64,000 bases of DNA from CAVZXS01 sp963779325 (GTDB taxonomy: Bacteria; Bacteroidota; Bacteroidia; Chitinophagales; Chitinophagaceae): contig CAVZXS010000002.1 in NCBI GenBank assembly GCA_963779325.1, positions 496,001 through 560,000 of the forward strand. The letters are read 5' to 3'. The position numbers were made by a program, and so were the translations under genes. Below are positions 1 to 8,804 of this stretch, piece by piece. The notes under the pieces are model-generated. The model was not told where the DNA came from. It made no database searches and saw only the letters and a list, made by a program, of their open reading frames with translations. How positions within the stretch are numbered: the stretch's first letter is position 1; the number at the start of each line of letters is the position of its first letter.

Positions 1-3000
1 CGTCAAATATTGAAACAAATCTTTTTTCCTTTAAGTAAACTATACCTTGCGGTTCTTTAAATAAAGATTGACGAATGGACATCCACTTTTTCCCATTAGT
101 TGGCACAACTTGCTTTGCTAGCCTCTTTTCAAATAAAGGGACATCTTTGCTGTCTTTCAATTGTGTTCCTGTGGCATCTAAAATAGGTTCCCATTTTGTG
201 TACACGTTCTTAGGTTTATCAATTACTTTATTATAAGATTTAAAGGTTACAATAGTTTGTTCTAATTTTTCTTTTGCCTCTTTGGTAAATAATTCCCAGG
301 GCAATGCAAAATCTCTAATGCCTTTTTTTACAAGTTTGGTTTTTGCTTCAAACCAATCTTTATCATTATCAGCGGCGCTAAGCGTATTTAAGTAACGGAT
401 ATGTTCTCTTGTAGTTGCTGCAATAATAATGGCATCCAAGGCATGATGGCGATGGTCAATTCGTTTAGTATCTAAATCTGGGTTTTCAGGAATATGAAAA
501 TCAATATCATTTTCATCTGTTTTATTCTTTTGGATATAGGAGGCATTATTTATTTTTTCTAACCTTTCAAAACGGGGCTTTATAAGTTTCTTCCATTCTT
601 TTTGTAATCCCCATTCTTTCTTTAATTCACTTGTTATAGAGCCGATAGTAAAAACAATTCCAACTTCTTTATTTTTTGCAATTGGATATAGTAACTCACT
701 TATTTTTTTTGTAATGTAGCGAGTGTCGTTTATTTGACGGCTGATAAAGTCATCAGGGATTTCTGTTGCTAAAAGGTTTTGCAACTTCCTGCCTTTAAAA
801 GTTCTTTTGCAATGCTCTACATAAGATATGTAATCAAGTAGTTTATATTTTGTTCCTTGATATTCGCATCCGCCGTTTTTACCTTTTATAAATATGGCTG
901 CAAGGTCTTTATCTTTGGCTTTATTAACGCCTCTTTCGGAAATAACTAAATTATCGAAACTATCATTCTTTATTTTTGCTTTTGGTAAAACGTGTTCTAT
1001 CTGGTATTGGCCCTCATCGAATAATTTGCTAAGTGGGATAATGCGACCTGTATAAGGGGAAACGCATTTTTGGGTTAACCATAATGTGTATTTCTTTATT
1101 TCTGCTTTGGTAGGAATTTTAGTTTTGCCACCACTTTTAAAAAGCTCATTCAGTTCTGTATTTCCAACTCCTGATGTTGACTTCCAAATTCTAAACCTAT
1201 CAATATCGGTTGGATTATTAGGATTTGGCTTTACTTCAAATCTTGCTTTTACTATTTCTTTTTCTGTAGTATGATCATTTGCATTTTCGTATTGTTCAAA
1301 CTCTTCATTAAATAATTCTGTCAATACTTTTTTAATTCTATTCTTTTCCTCAAAATTATCGGCTGATTTATCTGTTGCTCTTTTCCTTTCTTTAGCGTTC
1401 TTTTTTAAATCCCTGCCCATCTCAATGTGTATCTCGTCAGGCTGTCCATATTTTTCCCAAATATCTTTTACAACAAATAATGTTTCTCTAATTACTTGTT
1501 CTACAACAGGATTTCGCAAACTATTGTTTGGTAGCTCTTCCATGATATTAAACTCTGAAGGTTCGGCGTATTTTCTATCATTACTTTTTTCTGAATGCCT
1601 GTCGTAAACTAAATAGCAAGCTTGGTAAGTATTTAAACCTGTAAGCAAATTCTTTTTATCAATAAAACTTTTCAGAAGTTGTTTCTGAACATCATCATCT
1701 GCTACTTCATGTATCCTTTTCGCATTGAAGTTAATATCCTTCAGTCTTTGAGATATTTCTTCGGCTCTTGTTTTTATCTTGTCAGTAACTTTTGCTTCAT
1801 CAAAATGAATTCCACAACGCATTAAGGGCAATAATTTCTTAATTGCTTTTAAGGAGTACGATGCGTATCTTTTTGTTACTTCTATATCTGGTGCAGATGC
1901 TATAGCTTCTGCGACTTTTGGAGGTAAGTTAAATGTTATTGTTTTCGCTTTACTTCTTTTGTTGTTCTCTCTCGTCAGCGCCTTGATGATTGCATCTTTA
2001 GATTTTTCTTCATCATTCAAACTGATAGAATAAGAGGTATTCCAAAGCCTATAAAATTGATCTTTATCATTTAAAATATTTTCTCCTTCAATTTCATAAT
2101 TGATTTCTTTCTTTTTAAAAATCCTCCGGAAATATTCTTTTGTTTCATTGCCTTGCAGCCGTTTTTCTTCACTGAAAAACATATTGATTTTATGCGTTTC
2201 ATTTTTTAGATTGCTATCTGGCTTATAGTGATTTATTTTATCGAAAATATTTTGCTGTGAAATTTCTTTTGAAGTGTCGAATAACTCAAACAATTTCTCT
2301 TTTATCGTATCGTCAATAAAACCTTTTGTTACATCTACATCAACCTTTTCATATTCATCAATTATCGCACTTTTTTGAAGTATTTTAATATTGTGTATAT
2401 CTTGCCATATTCTCATTTCCTGAAATTCAGGGCTTGATTTAGGAGCACACTTCACTCCATACATTTCGCCATCAATTCCTTTATGGCTTTCGTATTGACA
2501 TTCACCTCTTGAGCCCTTTTGTGATTTTAAATCTCGTTGATAATAAATAATATCATCTGAAATCAGATGTAAAAGAGTGTTGCTTACTATCTCGTTTAAT
2601 TTAGGCTTTTGTGCTTCAGATTGGGTTCGATAAAGTTTTTCAGCAAGTTTCAGTAAAATATCTTTGTCGGTATTTATTCTTTTTAAGTCTTCATTTAGCT
2701 CTATTTGCTTGCTCCATATATCTTCTAACTCTTTCTTGTATTTTTTTCTATAAACGGCGTATTGTCTTATTTTAAAATCAGTTTTATTCTTTACACTATT
2801 CACTAAACCATTAAAAAAGTAGGTGCCTGGATATTCATCGCCAATTTGATTGTCTTGTGCAGTAACGCACAAAGCCCAATCATCCTCTTTAGGTATTTGT
2901 GGATTATTTTGTACTATTTTCTTTGTACCATCTCTTTTGATTTCAATCTTTTCAGTAATTAAAAATGTATATTCTTTCTCTTCCCACTCTGGCTTTTTCT

Positions 3001-3718
3001 TTTTCTCAACAGTCCAAGGTTGTATTTTGTCATTGTAGGTAGTAATTTCAAATTTGTAATTTTTGTTTTTGTTAAACTCAAATGTTACTTGTTTAACAGA
3101 TTTTATTTTTAATTTCTCCACCCATTTTCTTTCTTCAAAACTTTCATCTTTTAAATCTTTCCTGCTGCTTTTAAAACCCCTGCGCTGGTTCATCATATAG
3201 GTAATGCGGCACAATTCAGGGATAGAAATTTTCTCAGTTAATGCTTTCTTTCTCAGATAATAGATAATCCAATCTTCAGAAAAGGCTAATTCATCTTTCT
3301 TGTTTTGAGTGCCTAATAGTTTTGTAGCTTCTTCAATAGTAGCTTTTTCAAAAGGTAAATATTCGCTTATTCGAAATTTAAAGCCTTCTTCATTATTTAT
3401 TTTCTTTTTAAAATTTTCTGGAAAACTTGTGTCTAACCAACCAAGTATTTTGAATACTTGAATCAAGCGTGTTCTCCGAAGTTTGTATCGTTGCTTTAAT
3501 CTACGGCTTCCACGCTTTATTCTTCTTGAACCAGCTTTAGTTTCTGCTTTACTTCCTGCTTCCCATTTATTTAAATATTGTGCGTCTACTGGAACAATCC
3601 TGCTTCCAACCCATTCAATATTTCCTTCTTTGCCAAAATCAGCAATTGATTCTGGCATATTTAATACGGCAGCCCCAATTGAGTTGGTTCCTAGGTCAAG
3701 ACCTAATACTTTTTTCAT
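1..3718 (-). CDS. cas9: Cas9 RNA-guided endonuclease, type II-C-like, C-terminus beyond left edge
   Basis: The minus-strand frame is open from the ATG at 3718 to the window edge, 1239 codons without a stop. RuvC-I is at the N-terminus (LGLDLGTNSIG, Asp8), followed by an arginine-rich bridge helix (about residues 60-85) and a RRGFKSSRKD segment. RuvC-II is IHIEMGRD (Glu766), the HNH domain has IEHVLPKAK with His909, Asn923 and Asn932, and RuvC-III is HHALDA (His1091/His1092, Asp1095). All catalytic positions are present, so the nuclease looks active. Known Bacteroidota Cas9 proteins are about 1400-1500 residues, so roughly 200 residues of the PAM-interacting domain are missing to the left. Cas9 uses crRNA:tracrRNA to cut DNA; a tracrRNA gene lies just upstream in opposite orientation. 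cas1, cas2 and the array are not visible. Confidence 0.96.
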   Translation of the reverse strand, partial: MKKVLGLDLGTNSIGAAVLNMPESIADFGKEGNIEWVGSRIVPVDAQYLNKWEAGSKAETKAGSRRIKRGSRRLKQRYKLRRTRLIQVFKILGWLDTSFPENFKKKINNEEGFKFRISEYLPFEKATIEEATKLLGTQNKKDELAFSEDWIIYYLRKKALTEKISIPELCRITYMMNQRRGFKSSRKDLKDESFEERKWVEKLKIKSVKQVTFEFNKNKNYKFEITTYNDKIQPWTVEKKKKPEWEEKEYTFLITEKIEIKRDGTKKIVQNNPQIPKEDDWALCVTAQDNQIGDEYPGTYFFNGLVNSVKNKTDFKIRQYAVYRKKYKKELEDIWSKQIELNEDLKRINTDKDILLKLAEKLYRTQSEAQKPKLNEIVSNTLLHLISDDIIYYQRDLKSQKGSRGECQYESHKGIDGEMYGVKCAPKSSPEFQEMRIWQDIHNIKILQKSAIIDEYEKVDVDVTKGFIDDTIKEKLFELFDTSKEISQQNIFDKINHYKPDSNLKNETHKINMFFSEEKRLQGNETKEYFRRIFKKKEINYEIEGENILNDKDQFYRLWNTSYSISLNDEEKSKDAIIKALTRENNKRSKAKTITFNLPPKVAEAIASAPDIEVTKRYASYSLKAIKKLLPLMRCGIHFDEAKVTDKIKTRAEEISQRLKDINFNAKRIHEVADDDVQKQLLKSFIDKKNLLTGLNTYQACYLVYDRHSEKSNDRKYAEPSEFNIMEELPNNSLRNPVVEQVIRETLFVVKDIWEKYGQPDEIHIEMGRDLKKNAKERKRATDKSADNFEEKNRIKKVLTELFNEEFEQYENANDHTTEKEIVKARFEVKPNPNNPTDIDRFRIWKSTSGVGNTELNELFKSGGKTKIPTKAEIKKYTLWLTQKCVSPYTGRIIPLSKLFDEGQYQIEHVLPKAKIKNDSFDNLVISERGVNKAKDKDLAAIFIKGKNGGCEYQGTKYKLLDYISYVEHCKRTFKGRKLQNLLATEIPDDFISRQINDTRYITKKISELLYPIAKNKEVGIVFTIGSITSELKKEWGLQKEWKKLIKPRFERLEKINNASYIQKNKTDENDIDFHIPENPDLDTKRIDHRHHALDAIIIAATTREHIRYLNTLSAADNDKDWFEAKTKLVKKGIRDFALPWELFTKEAKEKLEQTIVTFKSYNKVIDKPKNVYTKWEPILDATGTQLKDSKDVPLFEKRLAKQVVPTNGKKWMSIRQSLFKEPQGIVYLKEKRFVSIFD

Positions 3719-3736
3719 TTTATTTATTTTTTATTC

Positions 3737-3744
3737 TATATTTG
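3737..3744 (+). promoter_or_regulatory. Bacteroidota-type -7 element (TATATTTG) of the tracrRNA
   Basis: TATATTTG fits the Bacteroidota -7 consensus TAnnTTTG exactly. It would place transcription start around 3749-3751, at the first base of the anti-repeat. No convincing -33 TTTG is seen. It overlaps the 5' leader of the divergent cas9 gene. Confidence 0.55.
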
Positions 3745-3748
3745 TTGT

Positions 3749-3831
3749 GAAGCAAATCACAATAAGGATTATTCCGTAATGAAGATATTACTTCAATAGT
3801 TTTTGCCCTTGTACTTAACAGGGGCTTTTTC
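3749..3831 (+). ncRNA. tracrRNA for the type II CRISPR-Cas9 system
   Basis: Read on the plus strand, the segment has the parts of a II-C tracrRNA in order. The anti-repeat GAAGCAAATCACAAT (3749-3763) is complementary to the GTTGTGATTTGC start known for Bacteroidota type II repeats. Next comes a nexus-like AAGGATTATTCCG (3764-3776), a small hairpin GTAAT-GAAGAT-ATTAC (3776-3791), and a terminator hairpin GCCCTTG/CAGGGGC (3805-3825) followed by five T. The AATAAGGATTATTCCG core is what I recall of flavobacterial tracrRNAs. It lies only 30 bases from the cas9 start and points away from it. The anti-repeat is also part of an inverted repeat TTGTGA-AGCAAA-TCACAA. The exact 5' end is inferred from the promoter. 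Confidence 0.82.
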
Positions 3832-3852
3832 TTTCCTAAATATAACGCCAAA

Positions 3853-4062
3853 TTATATTTGAAAAATACTACTTACCGGGTATTGTTTCTTTGGGGTTAG
3901 CTTTTGTAGTACGGCTTTAATACCTGCGCCGGTAGGGTAGCTTGCTGCAATGGCGCCGTGTAAATCAGTAGTTGTAAATTTTCTGCCGGAAACGCTTATA
4001 CAATTACAGGCTACTCCGTTTATATACCTAAGAAAATAAACGGATACCTTGTTGCACTGTCT
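3853..4062 (-). pseudogene. Unidentified short coding remnant
   Basis: The minus strand holds an open stretch of about 70 codons ending in TAA at 3853-3855, with no ATG and a stop just upstream (4063-4065). The readable peptide (for example FTTTDLHGAIAASYPTGAGI) looks protein-like in composition but I do not recognise it. It is probably the 3' tail of a gene whose 5' part was lost, perhaps when the CRISPR locus or the neighbour at 4119 arrived. It could equally be a chance open frame. Confidence 0.3.
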
Positions 4063-4118
4063 TCAAAATTGGGAACGGTGAATCGCCTGAGCATAATAAG
4101 CACCGCCTGTTTTAGTAA

Positions 4119-4682
4119 TTAAACTTTGGCTACCCGTTTTTTGGCCGCTTCCAAATCAAATGCTTCGGCATCCCATTTTTTATTTTTTGTCAAGCCCAAC
4201 CATTCTTTCATTTCGTAATGTTCGGGGTGTTTGGCATCGGCCAAAATTTGTTTCAGGTTTGCATACCCCCAAGGGCCGCCGCAATCCTCCGGCGGGCAGG
4301 CGCCTTTGCCGGCTATACAGTCGGCCCGTATTATTTTTTCATCAGTTACTTTTTCCAATGTAAGCAGGTGCTTCCAGTCATCTCCAAAATCGTAGATATA
4401 AATATACTTTTGTTTTAGCGCTGTAAATATATCCTGCAATTTTACTTTTTTAGCAAGCAATGGTTTTTCATCTTCAAAATCATCTTCGTACGGCATGCTT
4501 ATAACGGGGTAGGAGCCATACCCCTTTGGCGAAAATTGGAAAAGATGATAATCCTCCCATCCGAAAGCAGCTTGTATTACACCATGCATTCTGAAAAAAC
4601 TAAACTGCTGAGGCATCAGCACCCGCCGCCAAACAGGCGGGTCGGTAATATTCTGCAGTTGAATTTTAAATTGCAACGTCAT
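4119..4682 (-). CDS. Plasmid pRiA4b ORF-3-like family protein
   Basis: The protein of 187 residues starts at the ATG at 4682; the longer frame to 4748 is an upstream extension with no similarity to the family. It opens with MTLQFKIQLQNITDPPVWRR, the standard beginning of the pRiA4b ORF-3 (IS1096 TnpR-like) family, and contains FGWEDYHLFQF, YIYDFGDDWKH and the GKGACPPEDCGGPWGY motif near residue 130 with its paired cysteines. Members are found on plasmids and near mobile elements, but their molecular function is unknown. It is monocistronic here, next to the cas9 flank. Confidence 0.85.
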   Translation of the reverse strand: MTLQFKIQLQNITDPPVWRRVLMPQQFSFFRMHGVIQAAFGWEDYHLFQFSPKGYGSYPVISMPYEDDFEDEKPLLAKKVKLQDIFTALKQKYIYIYDFGDDWKHLLTLEKVTDEKIIRADCIAGKGACPPEDCGGPWGYANLKQILADAKHPEHYEMKEWLGLTKNKKWDAEAFDLEAAKKRVAKV

Positions 4683-5038
4683 AAAAAAAATAGTTATACC
4701 GAATATAAGATGTAAATAGTCCCCGTCCGTACCGGCACGGGCGGGCAATCAGCTTTCTGTCGGTATAATAACATCTAATTCCGATGGTAATCGGAACACG
4801 TAGTCCCTGCCCGTCCGGTCAGGCGGGCTTTGGACTACTTAGTAAATCAAGATGGTATTAGAAAACTAAGCTAAATAAAATGGCGCAGGAAAAAAAAATA
4901 AATTATCCCGTTCGTATGCCGGCTGCATAGCTCCGTCGCACCCCCAACGGCGTAAGTTGCACTGTTCAATAGGGTTTCCCGCTTGCCATGGCAAGGGTAT
5001 AGTGCGTTGTTGTACTAAACCGAAAAAATCAGGATCAA
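4683..5038. other. Gene-free stretch with small palindromes
   Basis: No credible gene is present. The segment holds several inverted repeats, described separately, and GC-rich words such as GCCCGTCCGGTCAGGCGGGC that recur in this kind of intergenic DNA. The right part (4860-5038) shows nothing clear. Confidence 0.5.
4779..4837. repeat. Two adjacent intergenic hairpins
   Basis: The first hairpin is TTCCGAT-GGTA-ATCGGAA (4779-4796). The second spans 4800-4837: outer arms GTAGTCC/GGACTAC enclose GCCCG/CGGGC around a CCGGTCAGG centre. The arms are exact. They could be REP-like elements or a terminator without T tract; they lie upstream of the minus-strand gene at 4119-4682. Confidence 0.5.
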
Positions 5039-5911
5039 TTATTTTTTGGCGGCTTTACCGTCCAACTTTTTTCTCCCGGATTCTTCCGCAGTTATTTTAT
5101 TGGTGATGGTCACTAAAATTTCATGGGTATCGATAAACGATACAGGGACTACGGTGTCAATGTGCGGTAGTATCGTGCTGTCTTTTAGTTGTACAGCCGC
5201 GGGATTTTTTGTACGCATTGGCTTTTTAAATGCCGTGTATACAATCATGAGGCTTGTAAAAATAAGTATAAGTAAAAGCACCGGGGAGATGCGGTTTTTA
5301 TTTTTAGCTTTCAACAACGGGGGCGAATTGAATGAATGTGCTATTTTGGATGTTTCGCTTTCCTTTTCATTTAGCGGTAATTCTTCGGGGGCGGCCGGTT
5401 TTGTATGGTTACTTTTTAATTCAGAAACAATATTTTCAGTTTCATTCTTTTTTTTATCTGTATTCACCGGTTCGCATACGGTTTTAATAACCGTAGCTGT
5501 ATCTTCAATACCGTATGTATTGTCAATATTTTTCCCTAAAAAAAGATTTGAGGTAAATAAAATTTCACCGTTCTCCCCCAAAGTCAAAATTCCCAATGTA
5601 TCCAGCGCCATTGTTTTGTCGTTATATAACCGCGATTTTAACTCTACGACATATGCTTTTATTTCTTCATCAATTATTTCTTCCGAAATTTTTTCATGCA
5701 ATCGTATGTACGCGGTAAGCATACTGTATTCCCGTTCATAACCTTCGGTTAAAACAAGTTTGTATACACCGGCCGGTACCGGGCTGCCGGCGGTATTATT
5801 TTCATTGTTATCGGCATGCTTCATAAATTTAAACTCGCCCAATCCCGGTAAGGCGCATTTGCCAAGAAGTTGCAGTGCCTTCTTTATATAGTATATAACT
5901 TTTTGTTGCAT
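5039..5911 (-). CDS. CCDC81-type HU domain membrane protein
   Basis: This protein of 290 residues resembles the prokaryotic CCDC81-like HU proteins of Bacteroidota. The N-terminus has IKKALQLLGKCALPGLGEF, the usual LPG(F/L)G motif of HU-CCDC81 domain 1. Residues about 55-120 (YIRLHEKISEEIIDEEIKAY, then TLGILTLGENGEILF) match the second HU-like domain. A charged linker follows, then one membrane helix at about 210-229 (SPVLLLILIFTSLMIVYTAF) and an extracytoplasmic tail ending in Lys-rich GKAAKK. Relatives often end in a peptidoglycan-binding SPOR domain; none is recognisable here. A role linking cytoplasm and envelope is inference. Confidence 0.7.
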   Translation of the reverse strand: MQQKVIYYIKKALQLLGKCALPGLGEFKFMKHADNNENNTAGSPVPAGVYKLVLTEGYEREYSMLTAYIRLHEKISEEIIDEEIKAYVVELKSRLYNDKTMALDTLGILTLGENGEILFTSNLFLGKNIDNTYGIEDTATVIKTVCEPVNTDKKKNETENIVSELKSNHTKPAAPEELPLNEKESETSKIAHSFNSPPLLKAKNKNRISPVLLLILIFTSLMIVYTAFKKPMRTKNPAAVQLKDSTILPHIDTVVPVSFIDTHEILVTITNKITAEESGRKKLDGKAAKK

Positions 5912-6354
5912 GGTTTTTGAATTGGCGAACTTGAATTACACTGCTGCAGGTTCTTTACGGGATATTTTATTTGTAATCAACAGGTGGCGAATACGGGGTT
6001 TGCCCGGTGCAGTCATCTAACGGCATACGTTTAGAATACAGACCTGCTAAACGGAGTTTCAAAAGATACAGTCACTTTCCTTTTAACGAAATAAAAGGTA
6101 GATGGTTATTAGTATAAGAGGGTTGCAACACAGTGGATTTTTCTTGTATATCTTCACCCGGGCGGGTGCTATTGCTGTTGGCCGTTATACTAAGGCCGTG
6201 AGTATAATGTTACGAATGCCTTTTACCGTTACCTTGAGTACATGCCCTGTGCCGGGCGTACGAACAGCTGTGTTATTAATCAGCTGCGAAATGCGGAAGA
6301 AGTCTTATTGCCGGCGCCTGCGTCCTTTAAGCCGGCTGCGCTGTAATCTATGGC
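5912..6354. other. Gene-free stretch
   Basis: An open frame of 90 codons exists on the plus strand (6102-6374), but its arginine- and cysteine-rich composition is unlike the neighbours and it runs into the terminator hairpin. I see no gene, RNA or clear repeat. Confidence 0.45.
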
Positions 6355-6388
6355 AAAAAAGACGGTTCATTTAATAAATGAACCGTCT
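6355..6388 (-). terminator. Rho-independent terminator of the lipoprotein gene
   Basis: A perfect ten-base stem GACGGTTCAT/ATGAACCGTC (6361-6387) has six A on its left side, which become a T run on the minus strand. It lies 20 bases after the stop of the gene at 6408. Confidence 0.8.
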
Positions 6389-6407
6389 CACTTTCAAAAG
6401 AAAGCTG

Positions 6408-7091
6408 CTATTTTATAACATTGAAACGCTTTAATTTCCAGCTGGTTCCTGTAGAAATATCTCTTTGCGATAAACCTGCTCCTTTTGAGTATGAATTATC
6501 GTATTGTATTGCGGGCGGAACGCCGGGGGGTAATGGAAAGCCCGGGGGCATATTTATAGTTACTATTTCTTTTACGTCTATCGTATTTTCATAACTCTTG
6601 TTTAAAATCATCTTCACGAAATCTTTTTTAACGATCGTGTGCGAAAAATCTACATTTACCGGGATGCCTAAAAAATTGACATCTAAATCTTCATACCATG
6701 TAAAATTTATAAAAGCATTCGCTTTAAGTGTATTTTCTGATACAACAGGTATTGTAACGAGACCCAGGAAATCTAAATTGTAAGTAATTTCAGTAAGGTC
6801 TCCATGACTGTAGTTTGCAAAATAGGTAGGAACCAAAGCGGGTTTACTTGATTCCAGTTTATAAAATTTCAAACTGTTTATCATTGTATCTTTTGTAACG
6901 GTATACGTAAGACTGTCAATAAACTCAGGTGAGGGTGGGATGCTGCCTATCTCAAAAACGAATGTTGATCCTACTGTATACGGAGCGTAGTCGCCGGTAC
7001 CTTCGGGCCATTGATAAGGCTGCAATACATCTTTTTTACAACAGGAAAAAAGAGTAATTGATAAAACACAGAAAAGCAGAAATTGCTTCAT
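6408..7091 (-). CDS. Hypothetical lipoprotein
   Basis: The chosen start is the ATG at 7091, giving MKQFLLFCVLSITLFSCCKK, a lipoprotein signal with lipobox LFSC; an ATG 18 bases upstream would add an unlikely charged extension. The mature part is about 205 residues of beta-rich sequence (for example DYAPYTVGSTFVFEIGS, SLTYTVTKDTMINSLKFYKL), typical of Bacteroidota outer-membrane lipoproteins of unknown role. PPGFPLPPGVPP near residue 190 is a proline-rich loop. It is monocistronic with its own terminator. No functional assignment is possible from motifs. Confidence 0.75.
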   Translation of the reverse strand: MKQFLLFCVLSITLFSCCKKDVLQPYQWPEGTGDYAPYTVGSTFVFEIGSIPPSPEFIDSLTYTVTKDTMINSLKFYKLESSKPALVPTYFANYSHGDLTEITYNLDFLGLVTIPVVSENTLKANAFINFTWYEDLDVNFLGIPVNVDFSHTIVKKDFVKMILNKSYENTIDVKEIVTINMPPGFPLPPGVPPAIQYDNSYSKGAGLSQRDISTGTSWKLKRFNVIK

Positions 7092-7532
7092 AGAATTGGA
7101 TTTATACAAAAAGGATATTACAAAAAAAAGTATCTAATCAAAATATAAAAAATGAACTATGGCTTCATTTTCAATTACATATTGAAAAACCATTACGAAT
7201 GATAAAACGTGTGACTTCAGCAAATATTGCCCCTCCGGCTGATAGTGTGAATAAAAATTACACGAATACTATACCGGTCAGCTGTATTCTGTTTGGGTAA
7301 ACTTTACGGCATGCGGGTGGCTTCAATTGAATTTAAAAACCGCCAATACGTAATTTTACGGGTACAATATTCGAGTAGTTGCCGCGTTTTATACGCAAAT
7401 CGGGTTTAAATATGCCCGGATGTTTCATTGAATTAAGAACAAGTATTACTTTTATTTATTATTAATCAATTAAAAAAAACGATAGATAAATTTTACAAGT
7501 AACACCGAACCGTAACCCTAATAATATCCAAT
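7092..7532. other. Intergenic region upstream of the autoinducer synthase gene
   Basis: About 440 bases without a gene separate the divergent lipoprotein gene and the CqsA-like gene. The last 90 bases before the start at 7533 are strongly A/T-rich (7440-7500) and probably carry the promoter, but I cannot pick out a clear TAnnTTTG element. Confidence 0.4.
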
Positions 7533-8804
7533 ATGGTAAAAGCCGAATCCTATCCGCATTTTCTGCAAAAGCGATTAGATCACTATAATAATATTGTAAT
7601 GCCGGCGCTGAGCTCTGACAAGAGTCCTTTTTTCTTACGCGTTACACCCAACGAACAGTCCATTTTTGTTGACAGTAACGACTACTTAAGCCTTGCGAAC
7701 AATACCGAAATTATTGAAGCGCAAATAGCGCAATTACGACTCGGAGAAAATTCGCTGATGTCTTCTTTTTTTATTTCGGGCAAAGGATTGAGAGAGCAAT
7801 TTGAAGAGCAAATTGCATCATTAACCAAGCAGGAAGCAGCTATACTTTCTACTTCCGGTTGGGATGCTAATACAGGTTTGTTGCAGACGATAGCAGACAA
7901 GGAAACACATATTTATTTGGATAGATTCGTGCATGCTTCTTTGTATGCGGGGGCGCAAATATCGGGAGGTATAGTACATATTTTTGACCACAACAACCCC
8001 GATCATTTAGAAAGAAAAATTAAGCAATACGGTACGGGTGTAGTTGTGGTAGACAGTGTTTACAGTTCAACGGGCAGTGTGTGTCCGCTAAAAGATATAG
8101 TGGCGGTAAGTAAAAAGTATGATTGTATAGTAGTAGTGGATGAATCGCATTCATTGGGCCTATATGGCACACAAGGCGCAGGTATGGTAGAAGGATTGGG
8201 GTTGCAGGAACAAGTTGATTTTATAACAGCCAGCTTATCAAAAACTTTTTGTGCAAGAGGGGGCGTAATTACCTGCTCTAAAAAATTTAAAGAATATTTT
8301 CGCCATAATTCATTTCCCGCTATTTTCTCTTCGGTATTACTTAATCATGAGGCGGCAAGGTTTATAAAAACATTAGAAGTTATTAAACGGGATGAATGGC
8401 GCCGGGCGCAATTGCATGCAAATACGCATTACATGCACAGTCACCTGGATTATATCGGGTTTAATACAGAAGTTAGCAGTTCTCCCATTATTTCGTTGGA
8501 AGTAAATAATGAGAGTAAAGCTATTTTACTGAGAGATTTATTGGTACAAAAAAATGTGGTTACGGCGCCGTTTATTCCGCCCGCCGTTCCTAAAAAGCGC
8601 TGCAATACCCGCATGACGGTAAACTGCAGCCTTACTCTTGCGCAGATGCAGCACATTGTAAAATCCTGTAAAGAAGCTGTACCTGTTATTAAATTATCGG
8701 GAGAAGAAATTGATCAATTCAGGGAAAAGAATATTTCAATTTACGGACCTGTTCTGCGGGCCGAATATAGATCATCGAAAAATGTACTTATGAAGGCCGG
8801 CTAA
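7533..8804 (+). CDS. cqsA: CqsA-type alpha-hydroxyketone autoinducer synthase (PLP-dependent)
   Basis: This 423-residue fold-type I aminotransferase belongs to the alpha-oxoamine synthase family (BioF, Kbl, HemA, CqsA). The PLP lysine is Lys237 in TASLSKTF, and DESHSLG (203-209) carries the cofactor aspartate and histidine. Several stretches match Vibrio CqsA rather than BioF: DSNDYLSLANN, STSGWDANTGLLQTI (CqsA has SGWNANVGLLQTI), VVDSVYSSTGSVCPL, DESHSLGLYGTQGAG and FPAIFSSVLLNHEAA. CqsA condenses an acyl-CoA with S-adenosylmethionine or an aminobutyrate-type substrate to make CAI-1-like aminoketones. A hybrid histidine kinase gene of CqsS architecture is the next gene, facing it. The C-terminus is about 30 residues longer than in Vibrio. 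The product made here is unknown. Comparison is from memory of the Vibrio sequence. Confidence 0.8.
   Translation: MVKAESYPHFLQKRLDHYNNIVMPALSSDKSPFFLRVTPNEQSIFVDSNDYLSLANNTEIIEAQIAQLRLGENSLMSSFFISGKGLREQFEEQIASLTKQEAAILSTSGWDANTGLLQTIADKETHIYLDRFVHASLYAGAQISGGIVHIFDHNNPDHLERKIKQYGTGVVVVDSVYSSTGSVCPLKDIVAVSKKYDCIVVVDESHSLGLYGTQGAGMVEGLGLQEQVDFITASLSKTFCARGGVITCSKKFKEYFRHNSFPAIFSSVLLNHEAARFIKTLEVIKRDEWRRAQLHANTHYMHSHLDYIGFNTEVSSSPIISLEVNNESKAILLRDLLVQKNVVTAPFIPPAVPKKRCNTRMTVNCSLTLAQMQHIVKSCKEAVPVIKLSGEEIDQFREKNISIYGPVLRAEYRSSKNVLMKAG

Noticed and set aside
3483..3779. Plus-strand frame of 98 codons over the cas9 start
   Set aside because: It is the antisense shadow of the first residues of Cas9, and it also crosses the tracrRNA.
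1..4118. A CRISPR array inside the window
   Set aside because: No periodic 36- or 47-base repeats with spacers were found at either side of cas9; only a tracrRNA anti-repeat is present.
5046..5741. Long plus-strand frame (231 codons) opposite the CCDC81-type gene
   Set aside because: Antisense shadow; the minus strand has clear HU-like motifs and the reverse translation has no recognisable domain.
6102..6374. Plus-strand frame of 90 codons in an intergenic region
   Set aside because: Composition (many Arg/Cys/Ser) is unlike neighbours and the frame runs into the terminator stem of the opposite gene.
7533..8804. 8-amino-7-oxononanoate synthase (BioF) for biotin synthesis
   Set aside because: The PLP core fits but the distinguishing stretches are those of CqsA, and no other biotin gene is nearby.
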